NCBI GenBank assembly: GCA_963829355.1
Contig: CAWHHZ010000027.1
Location: forward strand, 1-64,000
Direction of reading: 5' to 3'
Source: CAWHHZ01 sp963829355
GTDB lineage: Bacteria > Acidobacteriota > Thermoanaerobaculia > Gp7-AA8 > JAHWKK01
Length of the DNA stretch: 64,000 nucleotides
Part shown: in pieces, positions 26,345-34,755 of the stretch
Position numbering within the stretch: position 1 is the stretch's first letter
How the letters are laid out: each line of letters starts with the position of its first letter
Notes under the pieces: model-generated
What the model was told of the DNA's origin: nothing
Seen by the model: only the letters and a program-made list of their open reading frames with translations
Database searches by the model: none
Made by a program: the position numbers and the translations under genes

Positions 26345-26472
26345 GGATGTCATCCTGAGCCGCCGGAGCGCAGCGGAGGACGGTCGAAGGATCGCGTACG
26401 GCCCGACTCTCAGGACGGAAGTACGCGACAGTCAGGACGCACGCGATCCTTCGCTGGCGCTCAGGATGACTT
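26345..26472. repeat. Dispersed palindromic repeat, family A
   Basis: Complete palindrome from GTCATCCTGAGCCGCCGG to GCTCAGGATGAC with inner GAAGGATCGCGTACGG and ACGCGATCCTTCGCTGG arms. It lies in the space between the divergent transglycosylase and recQ. Nothing else was seen in 26173-26598 apart from possible alternative recQ starts. Confidence 0.75.
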
Positions 26473-26598
26473 CTGTTATCCTGCGAATTGTCTACAGTCA
26501 GTAGACTCGGCGGCCTCCGAGGTACGATTCCGGGCATGGAAATCGTCGGTTCAGAGAGTCGTGGGAGCGCTCCTTCGGACAAGACCCCTTTTTCTCGA

Positions 26599-28434
26599 AT
26601 GGCAGATCAGACAACCGCTTCATCCGACGTCCTCCGTGTCCTCGGTGACACCTTCGGGTATGCGTCCCTCCGCCCGCTGCAGAAGGAGGCGATCGATGCG
26701 GCGATCGAAGGACGTGATGCGCTCGTGGTGATGCCTACGGGCGGAGGCAAGTCGATCTGCTATCAGATTCCTCCGCTCGTCAGGAACGACCTGACGGTCG
26801 TGGTCTCGCCGCTGATCGCGCTGATGAAAGACCAGGTCGATTCGCTGCGGGCGATGGGGATTGCAGCGCGGCAGGTCGACAGCACGACGTCGCCGGAGGG
26901 GAAGCGGGCGGTCGCGGACGAGGCTCTTGGCGGGGAGCTGCGTCTACTCTTCGTAGCACCGGAGCGCCTGAACATGCCGCGGTTCCGGACCTTTCTCCAG
27001 CGAGCCCGAGTGGCAAGGTTCGCGATCGACGAGGCGCACTGCATCAGCCATTGGGGGCACGACTTCCGGCCCGATTACAGATTGATGGCCGAGCTGCGTA
27101 ACCATTTTCCGGCTGCGGGTGTTCACGCGTTTACCGCCACGGCGACGAAGAAGGTCCGTGAGGACATCACGCAGCAGCTGCGGCTGCGTGATCCCGAGGT
27201 GCTGATCGGCGACTTTGACCGGGCCAATCTCGTGTACCGGGTGGTGCCCCGCAGCAATCGTCTCCAGCAGATTCTGAGCGTCGTCACGCGTCACAAGGGA
27301 GAGGGAGGCATCGTCTACTGCATCCGCAGAAAGGACGTCGATTCGATCGTGACCGGGCTGAAGCGGCGTGGGGTCGACGCGGTCGGGTACCACGCCGGCA
27401 TGGAGCCTCACGAGAGAACTGCCGCACAGGAAGCGTTCAGCCGCGAGGAGTGCGAAGTCGTCGTCGCGACCGTGGCGTTCGGGATGGGAGTCGATCGCTC
27501 AAACATCCGCTACGTGGTGCACGCCGGTATGCCGAAGTCGATCGAGGCGTACCAGCAGGAGACCGGCCGCGCCGGACGTGACGGCCTCGAAGCAGAGTGC
27601 GTGTTGCTCCACTCGTACGAGGATGCGCGAACGTGGGAGTGGATCCTCGAGAAATCGTGGGAGGAGCACGAGATCGATGACGAGGTGAGGGAGCATGCGC
27701 TGCGGCAGGTGAGCGAGATGAACCGCTTCGCCCGCGGTGGGGTCTGCCGCCACCGTGTTCTGGTGAAGTACTTCGATCAGGAGTACAGAAAACATCAATG
27801 TGGCGCCTGCGATCTCTGCCTCGGTAAGACCGAGACCGTGGAGGAGCCGGTCACGATCGCACAGAAGATTCTCTCCGCGGTCGCGCGCACCGGTCAGCGC
27901 TTCGGTACGACCTACGTCGCGGCCGTTCTGCGTGGGGAGAAGACGAAGCAGATCGTCCAGAACGATCACGACGAGCAGAGCACATTCGGACTGCTCTCGG
28001 GGCATCCGATCGAGGAGATCCGCGACTGGATCTATCAGCTCGTCGATCAGAACGTGCTCGAGCTGACGATGGGCGAGTACCCGACCCTGCAGCTCAATGA
28101 CAAATCGTGGGGTGTCATGCGCGATGGGGATCCGGTGGTGCTGAGACGAACGAAGCAACTGGTCGTCCAGAAAGTGGCTCCAGACCGCCAGAGCCGCCAG
28201 GTCGCCCCGGAGTCACGCGATCTGTTCGATCATCTCCGCGGCGTGAGAAAAGCGCTGGCCGACGCGAAAAATGTCCCCGCGTATGTCATCTTCGGCGACA
28301 TCACGCTGAAGGAAATGGCCGAAAAGACGCCGCGATCGCTCGACGAGATGCGGCTGCTGTACGGAGTCGGCGACGCCAAGCTGCAGACGGTGTGTCCGGC
28401 GTTTCTCGATGCGATCCGCGAGTGGGAACGATGA
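26599..28434 (+). CDS. recQ: ATP-dependent DNA helicase RecQ
   Basis: A 611-residue 3'-5' helicase acting in recombination and fork repair. The ATG at 26599 is chosen because it precedes the conserved start (TFGYASLRPLQKEAI) by a normal distance; in-frame ATGs at 26536 and 26488 are possible and no start has a clear ribosome site. Motifs seen are Q-motif FGYASLRPLQ, Walker A TGGGKSICYQ, the DEAHCISHWGHDFRPDY box, and motif VI QETGRAGRDG. The RQC zinc cluster is CRHRVLVKYFDQ with CGACDLC, followed by a winged-helix part. A C-terminal HRDC domain ends YGVGDAKLQTVCPAFLDAI. The stop codon lies in the first unit of a heptamer repeat tract. Confidence 0.95.
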   Translation: MADQTTASSDVLRVLGDTFGYASLRPLQKEAIDAAIEGRDALVVMPTGGGKSICYQIPPLVRNDLTVVVSPLIALMKDQVDSLRAMGIAARQVDSTTSPEGKRAVADEALGGELRLLFVAPERLNMPRFRTFLQRARVARFAIDEAHCISHWGHDFRPDYRLMAELRNHFPAAGVHAFTATATKKVREDITQQLRLRDPEVLIGDFDRANLVYRVVPRSNRLQQILSVVTRHKGEGGIVYCIRRKDVDSIVTGLKRRGVDAVGYHAGMEPHERTAAQEAFSREECEVVVATVAFGMGVDRSNIRYVVHAGMPKSIEAYQQETGRAGRDGLEAECVLLHSYEDARTWEWILEKSWEEHEIDDEVREHALRQVSEMNRFARGGVCRHRVLVKYFDQEYRKHQCGACDLCLGKTETVEEPVTIAQKILSAVARTGQRFGTTYVAAVLRGEKTKQIVQNDHDEQSTFGLLSGHPIEEIRDWIYQLVDQNVLELTMGEYPTLQLNDKSWGVMRDGDPVVLRRTKQLVVQKVAPDRQSRQVAPESRDLFDHLRGVRKALADAKNVPAYVIFGDITLKEMAEKTPRSLDEMRLLYGVGDAKLQTVCPAFLDAIREWER

Positions 28435-28435
28435 A

Positions 28436-29030
28436 CGATGAAAGATGAACGATGAAAGATGAACGATGAACGATGAACGATGAACGATGAACGATGAACG
28501 ATGAAAGATGAAAGATGTCATCCTGAGAGGCTGTGAAAAAATCCAGCGTGCCCTGCGCTGGTGGTGCTTACGGTTCGAGCTCAAGGAACGAGGAGGAGTC
28601 GCGGTGGTTCCTCGGTGACGACGAGTGATCCTTCGGCTCGCTCAGGACAGGCGCGGAGATCGGGCCGTAACCACCACCAGCCCGGAGGGTTACGGGCGGG
28701 GCGTCGCCGATCGCAGCGCCTGCCCTGAGCGAGCGTCAGCGAGTCGAAGGGTCGCAGTTCCTTTCCGATGAACCACATCGCCGCGTCACTGCTTCGCGCG
28801 CTCGACGTCGCCGCGCCCGTAACGCAGGGTACGCTGGATTCTTTCACAGCCTCTGAGCCGCCGGATCCCGTGAAGCGGGAGGAGGACGGTCGAAGGATCG
28901 CGTCGCACATACTCGACCAAAGTTCGCTCGAGTCACGTCGTACGCGATCCTTCGCTGACGCTCAGGATGACATCGCTCAGTTTCACCTTTCAGCTTTCAT
29001 CGTTCATCATTCATCTTTCGTAAAGGAGTT
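28436..29030. repeat. Composite island: GATGAAC heptamers, family A repeats, GTTCATC heptamers
   Basis: Bases 28436-28512 are about 11 copies of GATGAAC/GATGAAA. Then follows family A DNA containing the inverse of window bases 1-126 (28518-28646). A second family A palindrome ends GCTCAGGATGAC near 28971. At 28990-29027 the heptamer returns in reverse complement (TTTCATCGTTCATCATTCATC). The whole ~600-base gene-free space is thus one nested inverted arrangement. Confidence 0.85.
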
Positions 29031-29035
29031 ACGCC

Positions 29036-29305
29036 ATGCCCGCTCCCGCTCAGGATCCGATGGGCCGGCTCGATGCGATCGAGCTCGGTTCCCGCAAGCT
29101 GACCGTACAGACCGAGTTCTTCCACAACCCGCACTGGCGAACCGAGGTGAAGATCTACGTCGGCGGGGAGCTGAAGAAGGTCTACAACGACGATCTGTCG
29201 AACGTCCCCGAGTCCGATCTTCAGAAGGCGATCAACGATCTCCACCAGAAGTATCTCGGCCAGATCCGAGAGAACCTGATGAAGAGAGCGAACGATGAAC
29301 GATGA
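29036..29305 (+). CDS. Small hypothetical protein
   Basis: An 89-residue soluble protein starting at ATG 29036 behind AAAGGAG. It has no signal or membrane segment. The middle reads as beta strands (LTVQTEFFHNPHWRTEVKIYVGGELKKVYND), followed by one helix (ESDLQKAINDLHQKYLGQIRENLMKR). The last residues ANDER and the stop are encoded by a heptamer repeat tract. I do not recognise a family. Good codon structure and a strong ribosome site support a real gene, isolated between two repeat islands. Confidence 0.65.
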   Translation: MPAPAQDPMGRLDAIELGSRKLTVQTEFFHNPHWRTEVKIYVGGELKKVYNDDLSNVPESDLQKAINDLHQKYLGQIRENLMKRANDER

Positions 29306-29510
29306 AAGATGTCATCCTGAGCCGCCGGATCCCGTGAAGCGGGAGGAGGACGGCCGAAGGATCGCGTGACTGATACTCGCCGTCGGGTCCCTTCGCAATT
29401 CACTTCGAGTCATGCCGTACGCGATCCTTCGCTGACGCTCAGGATGACATCGTTCATCGTTCATCGTTCATCTTTCATCGTTCATCGTTCCCTTTCATCT
29501 TTCCAACTCA
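29290..29510. repeat. Composite island: heptamers flanking a family A palindrome
   Basis: GAACGATGAACGATGAAAGATG (three units) at 29287-29309 overlaps the end of the preceding gene. A family A palindrome follows (29311-29450, GTCATCCTGAGCC to GCTCAGGATGAC). Reverse-complement heptamers (GTTCATC, TTTCATC) fill 29450-29505, up to the stop of the next convergent gene. Confidence 0.85.
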
Positions 29511-29879
29511 GCTCTCCCCCATGATCGGCAGATGGTCGACCTCGTCGAGGGTCAGGCGGAGAACCCGCTCGAGAGAAAATCCCGGCGGGAAGCAGTGGGG
29601 GATACGCACGCCTGCTCCCATCATCTCCAGAAAATCGATCGTCGGCTTTCGCTTGGCCAGAGCCCAGACCAGTCGTCGCGGGAGGTCCTCGCGATCGATC
29701 GCCGCGAGATGGAGAGGCTGCAGGTAATAGCCAAAGTGCATCACATCCAGCTTCGGCCGTCCCTCGGCGAACTCCGGCAGCGTCACGCTCATCTGAAGCG
29801 AGCCGAAGATCCAGTTGCGCCGGCCAAACTGGCCGCGCCACTCATCTTCCTGCGCAGGTGTCAGCTTTTCGAGTCGCAT
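29508..29879 (-). CDS. Hypothetical protein
   Basis: A 123-residue soluble protein, ATG at 29879. It has no signal peptide or membrane helix. The composition is normal, with aromatic and Pro-rich stretches (WRGQFGRRNWIFGSLQ; MHFGYYLQPLHLAAIDRED; VRIPHCFPPGFSLERVLRLTLDEVDHLP). I do not recognise a family. It is transcribed toward the small gene ending at 29305, with a repeat island between them. It is convergent to nothing functionally informative. Confidence 0.6.
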   Translation of the reverse strand: MRLEKLTPAQEDEWRGQFGRRNWIFGSLQMSVTLPEFAEGRPKLDVMHFGYYLQPLHLAAIDREDLPRRLVWALAKRKPTIDFLEMMGAGVRIPHCFPPGFSLERVLRLTLDEVDHLPIMGES

Positions 29880-29894
29880 GGGGATATTGTGTCA

Positions 29895-30140
29895 GATGCA
29901 GCAGTCAGTCGTCAGTCGTCAGTCGACAGTCGACAGTCGTCAGTCGTTGGTCGTTATTCGGACGGTTTGGACCCGGTCGACAAAGGCGTGGACAGAAGCA
30001 TGGACGGAAGGTGAACGGAAGCGTGGACAGAATCTGACGGAGACGGATCTCAGTTGAGGTCTTGCCGTCCACTCCTTTGTCCACGTCTCTGTCCACGCTT
30101 CCGTCCACCCCGGTCCACAGGCGTCCACGTCATCCACTAT
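29895..30140. repeat. Tandem repeat island with inverted arms (CAGTCGT; GTGGAC/GTCCAC)
   Basis: 29900-29950 holds about seven copies of CAGTCGT/CAGTCGA heptamers. Next, 29970-30015 carries GTGGACAGAAG-type units, and 30068-30135 carries the complementary GTCCAC-type units (TGTCCACG, CGTCCACG), so the arms can pair. No gene is present in 29880-30143. Confidence 0.8.
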
Positions 30141-30143
30141 GGT

Positions 30144-31685
30144 CTAACGACCATCAGGACCGACGACTGTAGACTGCAGACTGCCTCCAATGAAATCACG
30201 AAGCTGTGCGGACAGCGTTTCGAGGGATCGCTTCTGGATGTACATCATGTGGCCTGCTTCGAAGTACTTCATCTGGATTCGTTCGGCGAAGCCGGGGTCG
30301 AAGGCGAGGTGGTCGAACGTGTACTCGGTTGCGAAGTACGGTGTGGCGAGATCGTAGTAGCCGTTCGCGACGAAGACCTGCAGATTCGGGTTCTTCGCCA
30401 TCGCCTGACGCAGCTCGTCGGTGACATTCACGTAGCGCCCTTCGAACTCCTCGAAGCTCCACGGCCATACACGCCCGGTCAGGATTTCGTACGGGACGTC
30501 TTCGTGGAACTCGAGCTCGCTCGTGATGTAGTGCTTCAGCGCGCCGGAGTAAGCCCCGAGGATCTCCGCGTAGCTCGGATCGTACTCATACGATTCACCG
30601 GCGGCGTCGAGATCGGTACCGGTGAACCGGCTGTCGAGGCGTCCGACAGTGATCCGCTCGTCACGCCGGAGCTCCTTGGTGAAACGCCAGATTTTGATTC
30701 TCAGATTGCTTCGCAGCACGTAATCGCGATCGAGGCCGGTGTAGCGGGCCAGCCGAGTGGCGGTCTCTTGCTTCTGCTCCTCTGGCAGATCGTTGCCCCT
30801 CATCAGGGCGAGCGTGTAGTCGTTGAGCGCAAACTCTTCGACCTCGTCGAGAACCTCGCGCAGAGGTCTTTCCTGGAGCGAAGACTCGAGCTGTCCGTGA
30901 TACCACGCGGTCGCGGTGTAGGTCGGGAGGTGGAGAATGTACGGGAGGTCGTTGCCGAGATCGAAGTCGGCGGTCTGAAAATTCAGGATCGACGAGATCA
31001 GCATGACACCATTGAGATACATGCCGTGACGTTCCTGGAGCCAGTTCGACAGCGCCGCGGATCGTGTCGTGCCATAGCTCTCGCCAATCAGAAACTTCGG
31101 TGATCCCCATCGCTCGTTCCGGTTCACGTAGAGGCGGATGAACTCGCCCACGGACTCGACGTCCTTGCGCAAGCCGGTGAACTCGGTCTTCTCCACACCG
31201 CTGACGGGACGGCTGAATCCTGTCATCACGGGATCGATGAACACCATGTCGGTCACGTCGAGGATCGACCACGGATTCGGACTGACGGCATACGGCGGGG
31301 CGGGTGCATGTCCTTCTTCGCCCATGTCGATCCGCCGGGGCCCGAGCAATCCGAGGTGAAGCCATACGGACGAGGATCCGGGGCCGCCATTGAACGAGAA
31401 CGTCAGCGGCCGTCTAGTCAGATCGGTGACTCCCAGTCTCTGGTATGCGACATAGAAGATCTCTGCCTTCGCCGTCCCGTCCTCTTCCTCGAGGACGTAG
31501 GTGCCAGCGGTCGCCCGGTATCGGATCGACGTTCCATTGATCGTCACTTGGTGCTCCGAGCTCACCGTCCGCTCCTCGGGAGCGGGCTTCTTCTCTTCCG
31601 ATGGCTTCGGTGCAGGTGTCTGAGCCATGGCGGGCGTTGTGAGGAGCAGCAGGAGCAGAGCGGGCAGCCACGATCGCATCGTCAT
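30144..31685 (-). CDS. Secreted S10 family serine carboxypeptidase-like peptidase
   Basis: A 513-residue alpha/beta-hydrolase-fold exopeptidase. The signal peptide covers residues 1-21 (LPALLLLLLTTPAMA). A Pro/Glu-rich linker precedes the catalytic domain. Oxyanion segment FSFNGGPGSSSVWLH, nucleophile Ser203 in LIGESYGTT, Asp445 in NGYYDLATPYF and His479 in EAGHMMY complete the S10 triad. S10 enzymes remove C-terminal residues, often at acidic pH. Bacterial S10 proteins of this length are common in Acidobacteriota. The C-terminal tail (STVVGPDGR) is encoded by DNA adjoining the repeat island and may not be conserved. It is monocistronic as far as can be seen. Confidence 0.92.
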   Translation of the reverse strand: MTMRSWLPALLLLLLTTPAMAQTPAPKPSEEKKPAPEERTVSSEHQVTINGTSIRYRATAGTYVLEEEDGTAKAEIFYVAYQRLGVTDLTRRPLTFSFNGGPGSSSVWLHLGLLGPRRIDMGEEGHAPAPPYAVSPNPWSILDVTDMVFIDPVMTGFSRPVSGVEKTEFTGLRKDVESVGEFIRLYVNRNERWGSPKFLIGESYGTTRSAALSNWLQERHGMYLNGVMLISSILNFQTADFDLGNDLPYILHLPTYTATAWYHGQLESSLQERPLREVLDEVEEFALNDYTLALMRGNDLPEEQKQETATRLARYTGLDRDYVLRSNLRIKIWRFTKELRRDERITVGRLDSRFTGTDLDAAGESYEYDPSYAEILGAYSGALKHYITSELEFHEDVPYEILTGRVWPWSFEEFEGRYVNVTDELRQAMAKNPNLQVFVANGYYDLATPYFATEYTFDHLAFDPGFAERIQMKYFEAGHMMYIQKRSLETLSAQLRDFIGGSLQSTVVGPDGR

Positions 31686-31696
31686 GGACGAATCAT

Positions 31697-31746
31697 AGCG
31701 GAGTTCAGGAGTGCAGAGGTTTCAGGGGTTCAGGAGTTCAGAGGTT
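31697..31746. repeat. Octamer tandem repeat (GTTCAGGA type)
   Basis: About six imperfect copies of GTTCAGGA/GTTCAGAG run up to the stop codon of the MutS-like gene (31747). The same unit forms the larger island at 37228-37515. Confidence 0.75.
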
Positions 31747-33543
31747 CTACACATCCAGGCCGATGCGGCGCATCAGGGCGAGGGCGTTGCTGCGGGTTAC
31801 GATGCCGTCGCGCATCCGGTAATCGAAGCGCATCTCGTTCTCTTCGATGTGGTCTTCGAAGTGAACGTTACGCGCTCGACCTTCCATCTCGTCCGCCACG
31901 CGGGCCAATGCGAGATCGTGTGTGGTCGCGAGTCCGATGGCGCCGTTGCTCACCAGCGCCTTGAGGATGGCGCTCGCTCCAATCGTACGGTCGTGGGAGT
32001 TGGTTCCATGCAGAACCTCGTCGAGGAGGAAAAGCAGGGGAGGAGAGCCCGTGGAGAGATCAACGATCTGGCGAAGCCGGATGATCTCTGCGTAGAACCT
32101 CGACTTCCCTTCGAGAAGCGAGTCGCGGACGTGGATTGATGCACCGACCTGGACCGGGCTGAGGACGAGGCTGCGAGCATTCACCGGGGCTCCCGCGAGC
32201 GCGAGCACGGTGTTGACGCCGACGGTCCGGAGAAGCGTCGACTTTCCCGACATGTTCGAGCCGCTGACGATCAGCAGACCGACCTCTCCGAGCCGGACGT
32301 CGTTGCGGATCAGCTTGTCCTCCGGGATCAGCGGATGCCCGAGCTCCGTCGCGTCAAACTTCGGCTCCGCTCCCGCGCTGATCTCCGCTTCGCTGTACGA
32401 GGGATTCTCCCACGCGAAGCTCGACAGGGAGAGCAGCGCCTCGAAGCGGCTGATCGTCTCGACCCAGCGGGTGATGCTCGATCCGAACTGTTCCCGCCAC
32501 CGGTCGAGAGAGATCGCGAGCTGAGAGCTCCAGAACATCAGCAGCGAGAAGGGAAGGAAGAGCTGGTTTCTTCGTGAGTCGAGCAGGCTGACGAGGCGCG
32601 CCAGCGAGTGGATGGCCGATGACGCGCTTGCGCCGGCACCTCCCAGATCTTTCTGCAGATCGCTCAGGCCAGGCGCAGAAAACTTCTGCCGCTCGATCAG
32701 CTCGACGAGCTCCACGAGCAGGTCGAGCTCGCCGCTCAGCTCTTCGACTCCTTCGAGACTGCGTACGACTCTCTGCCTGATCGACAGACCGACGCCGGCC
32801 GAAATCGCAATGGAGATCGCGAAGGGAATCGAGGTCCAGCCGAGTGCCAGCCATCCCACCAGCGTCAGAAGGTTCGCCACTCCGAGGAGCAGCATGAGAA
32901 CCCGAAGAATCGAGGACCACGGACCCGTCGACTTCTGATCTGTGAACGTCCCCGGCCCCACCTGCGAGACGGCGCTCTCGCTGCCGAGCATCGCGACCGA
33001 CTCTCTCAGATCGCTCTGAGGCGCCAGCTCCCGTACGGCTTCACGACGGCGGGCGAGCTCTGCGACTGTCGCGGGCTCGAGAAGCCAGCGGGCGAGGACA
33101 CTCTCTCCTCCACGGGTCCGGGCCACGGAGATCAGTGAGAAGAGTGAGACTGGGCCGAACAGGTCGAGGTCTGCGGCGTAGGGGTGATCCGGAGTTGCGA
33201 GATCGGCTCCGCCGGAGCTCGTTCCATCCCACTCGCGAGCGATTCTCGAGAGGCCACGCCGATTGTGATCCGCTCGTCGCTCGAGTAGCTCGCGACGCCT
33301 CGAAGCAGCACCATGAGCGAAGATCAGAGTGAGAAACGCGATGAGAGGCAGGAGGCTCCACCAGCCTGTGATTCTCTCGCTGACGAAGCCGAGCCAGGCC
33401 AGCACGACGAGGAGGACGAACGACGCGAGCCGCAGCCACGAGAAGAGCTCTTCCCTCTCGAGCTGACGGGCGCGCTCGGCCTCCAGCTCCTGCAGCCGAA
33501 GGCGGTAATGTTCCGCGGGTGCAGGCACGCTCGGCTCAGTCAA
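31747..33543 (-). CDS. Membrane-anchored MutS-family ATPase
   Basis: A 598-residue protein with a MutS-type ATPase at the C-terminus and no mismatch-recognition domain. Residues 1-33 are a charged helix. Membrane helices follow at ~36-53 and ~61-78, and again at ~211-250. A MutS core-like region (lever/clamp part, residues 90-400) leads to Walker A SGSNMSGKSTLLRT (427-440), the VRDSLLEGKSRFYAEI signature, Walker B LLFLLDEVLHGTNSHDR (from 503) and the ATTHD switch. These match family V MutS ATPase motifs closely. The membrane helices and absent N-terminal domains set it apart from MutS1 and MutS2, and no Smr domain is present. Similar MutS-related membrane proteins are known in several phyla, but their function is not established. 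Confidence 0.85.
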   Translation of the reverse strand: MTEPSVPAPAEHYRLRLQELEAERARQLEREELFSWLRLASFVLLVVLAWLGFVSERITGWWSLLPLIAFLTLIFAHGAASRRRELLERRADHNRRGLSRIAREWDGTSSGGADLATPDHPYAADLDLFGPVSLFSLISVARTRGGESVLARWLLEPATVAELARRREAVRELAPQSDLRESVAMLGSESAVSQVGPGTFTDQKSTGPWSSILRVLMLLLGVANLLTLVGWLALGWTSIPFAISIAISAGVGLSIRQRVVRSLEGVEELSGELDLLVELVELIERQKFSAPGLSDLQKDLGGAGASASSAIHSLARLVSLLDSRRNQLFLPFSLLMFWSSQLAISLDRWREQFGSSITRWVETISRFEALLSLSSFAWENPSYSEAEISAGAEPKFDATELGHPLIPEDKLIRNDVRLGEVGLLIVSGSNMSGKSTLLRTVGVNTVLALAGAPVNARSLVLSPVQVGASIHVRDSLLEGKSRFYAEIIRLRQIVDLSTGSPPLLFLLDEVLHGTNSHDRTIGASAILKALVSNGAIGLATTHDLALARVADEMEGRARNVHFEDHIEENEMRFDYRMRDGIVTRSNALALMRRIGLDV

Positions 33544-33557
33544 GCGATGGGCCCCGG

Positions 33558-34172
33558 CTACTGAGGTTCCTGCGAGGTCGAGGTTTGCGCCTCAGTGCCG
33601 GCGTCGCCTGTCGAAGCACCAGGCTTCACGCGCGCCTGGCCGTCCGGGCCGATGGAGATCGTCGGTCCCGCAGCGTTCGGATCGGGGGCCGGAACGGGGT
33701 TGACCCGGTGATAGTGACCATGTTCCTCGTTCCACTCCAGTCCGCCTTTTTGCGCAGGTGGTTCGGGAGACGTGGAAGCCGTCAGACCACCCTGGCGGGT
33801 CGCTTCGATCTTGATCGGGGCATCGTGCCAGTGTCCGTGCTCGGTCGACCAGACTTTACCGACTGGTGCGGGTCCGGGTGGCTGGGGCGCGGGTTTCAGA
33901 GGAGTGGGTGCTGCTGCCGGGACTGCAGGAGCGCTGACGGGTGCCTTCGAGCGACCCTGAAGAACGTCCTTGAGGCGGCGTTCCGTCTCGGCGTCGTTCG
34001 AAGGATCGTTGAAGAGTGCCGCGACGCCGCCCACGAGAACGATCGCGATCGCGATACCGAGTACCAGTCCCATCCGTGACATGAACGGCTGGCTGTCCTT
34101 CCGCTCGCAGCAATGCTTGTACTTCGTCCCGCTGCCGCAGGGGCATGGCTCGTTACGTCCAGTCGATTTCAT
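33558..34172 (-). CDS. SEC-C zinc motif membrane protein with two HGH-type repeats
   Basis: A 204-residue protein. Residues 6-23 hold a SEC-C zinc motif (NEPCPCGSGTKYKHCC). A single membrane helix (GLVLGIAIAIVLVGGVAALF) follows at about residues 35-54, then a Pro/Ala-rich linker. Two repeats of a His motif follow: VWSTEHGHWHD and EWNEEHGHYHR, each preceded by a Trp. These could bind a metal ion. The C-terminus is low in complexity. SEC-C is known from the SecA C-terminus, where it binds zinc and SecB. Here it is on the cytoplasmic side, with the His motifs outside. Function is unknown. It lies 14 bases before the MutS-like gene on the same strand, so the two probably share a transcript. Confidence 0.75.
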   Translation of the reverse strand: MKSTGRNEPCPCGSGTKYKHCCERKDSQPFMSRMGLVLGIAIAIVLVGGVAALFNDPSNDAETERRLKDVLQGRSKAPVSAPAVPAAAPTPLKPAPQPPGPAPVGKVWSTEHGHWHDAPIKIEATRQGGLTASTSPEPPAQKGGLEWNEEHGHYHRVNPVPAPDPNAAGPTISIGPDGQARVKPGASTGDAGTEAQTSTSQEPQ

Positions 34173-34284
34173 CTCTCCGTCATCCTTCCTTCTGGTGCGT
34201 TCGTAACCTTCGCTGTCTCGCCGAGATTCCGATTCGCGATGAGTGGCAGAAGCGAGATCGTGGAGCGGTTATGATCAGCGCCGC

Positions 34285-34755
34285 ATGAGTGAACGAGAAT
34301 ACTGCTACGAGTTTCCCAGGCCTGGTCTGACGGTCGATATCGCTGTCTTCCGAGGTTCCGATGGTCGATACGAGCTTCTGCTGGTTCGGCGGAAGAAGGA
34401 GCCATTTGCCGGAGCTTACGCTCTCCCGGGAGGTTTCGTCGACGAGATGGAGCCGCTCGAGAGTGCTGCACGGAGAGAGTTGTCGGAGGAGACCGGTTTG
34501 ACCGTAGGGGAGATGTGGCAGCTCCGAGCATACGGAGAGCCGGGTCGGGATCCACGCGGGCACACGGTGAGCGTTGCCCATGTCGCGCTCGCCGATGCCG
34601 GGCAGAGTGTCCGTGGAAACGATGATGCATCGGAAGCTCGGTGGTTCCCGATCGACGATCTTCCCGACCTCGCCTTCGACCACGATCTGATTACGTCGGA
34701 CGCGATCGCCTGGCTGCGGAAGAGCGCGCTGACCGAAGGAGAGAAGAGTTGCTGA
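34285..34755 (+). CDS. NUDIX hydrolase
   Basis: A 156-residue pyrophosphohydrolase starting at ATG 34285. The Nudix box is complete: GGFVDEMEPLESAARRELSEETGL, with the REL and EE residues that bind Mg. The strand LLLVRRKKEPFAGAYALPGGF before it and the YGEPGRDPRGHTVSVAHVAL segment after it resemble ADP-ribose or sugar-nucleotide hydrolases, and also the Nudix half of NrtR-like regulators. There is no winged helix. It overlaps the glycogen phosphorylase gene by seven bases, so the two are coupled, which would fit a role with ADP-glucose or a related sugar nucleotide. Confidence 0.9.
   Translation: MSEREYCYEFPRPGLTVDIAVFRGSDGRYELLLVRRKKEPFAGAYALPGGFVDEMEPLESAARRELSEETGLTVGEMWQLRAYGEPGRDPRGHTVSVAHVALADAGQSVRGNDDASEARWFPIDDLPDLAFDHDLITSDAIAWLRKSALTEGEKSC

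Noticed and set aside
28436..28512. Possible CRISPR-like array in the heptamer tract
   Set aside because: Units are seven bases with no spacers and no cas genes nearby. It is a simple tandem repeat.
34641..34748. Upstream extension of glycogen phosphorylase by 36 codons
   Set aside because: The extension lies inside the NUDIX gene in another frame and is Arg-rich. A TTG at 34749 with a good ribosome site gives the normal N-terminus.
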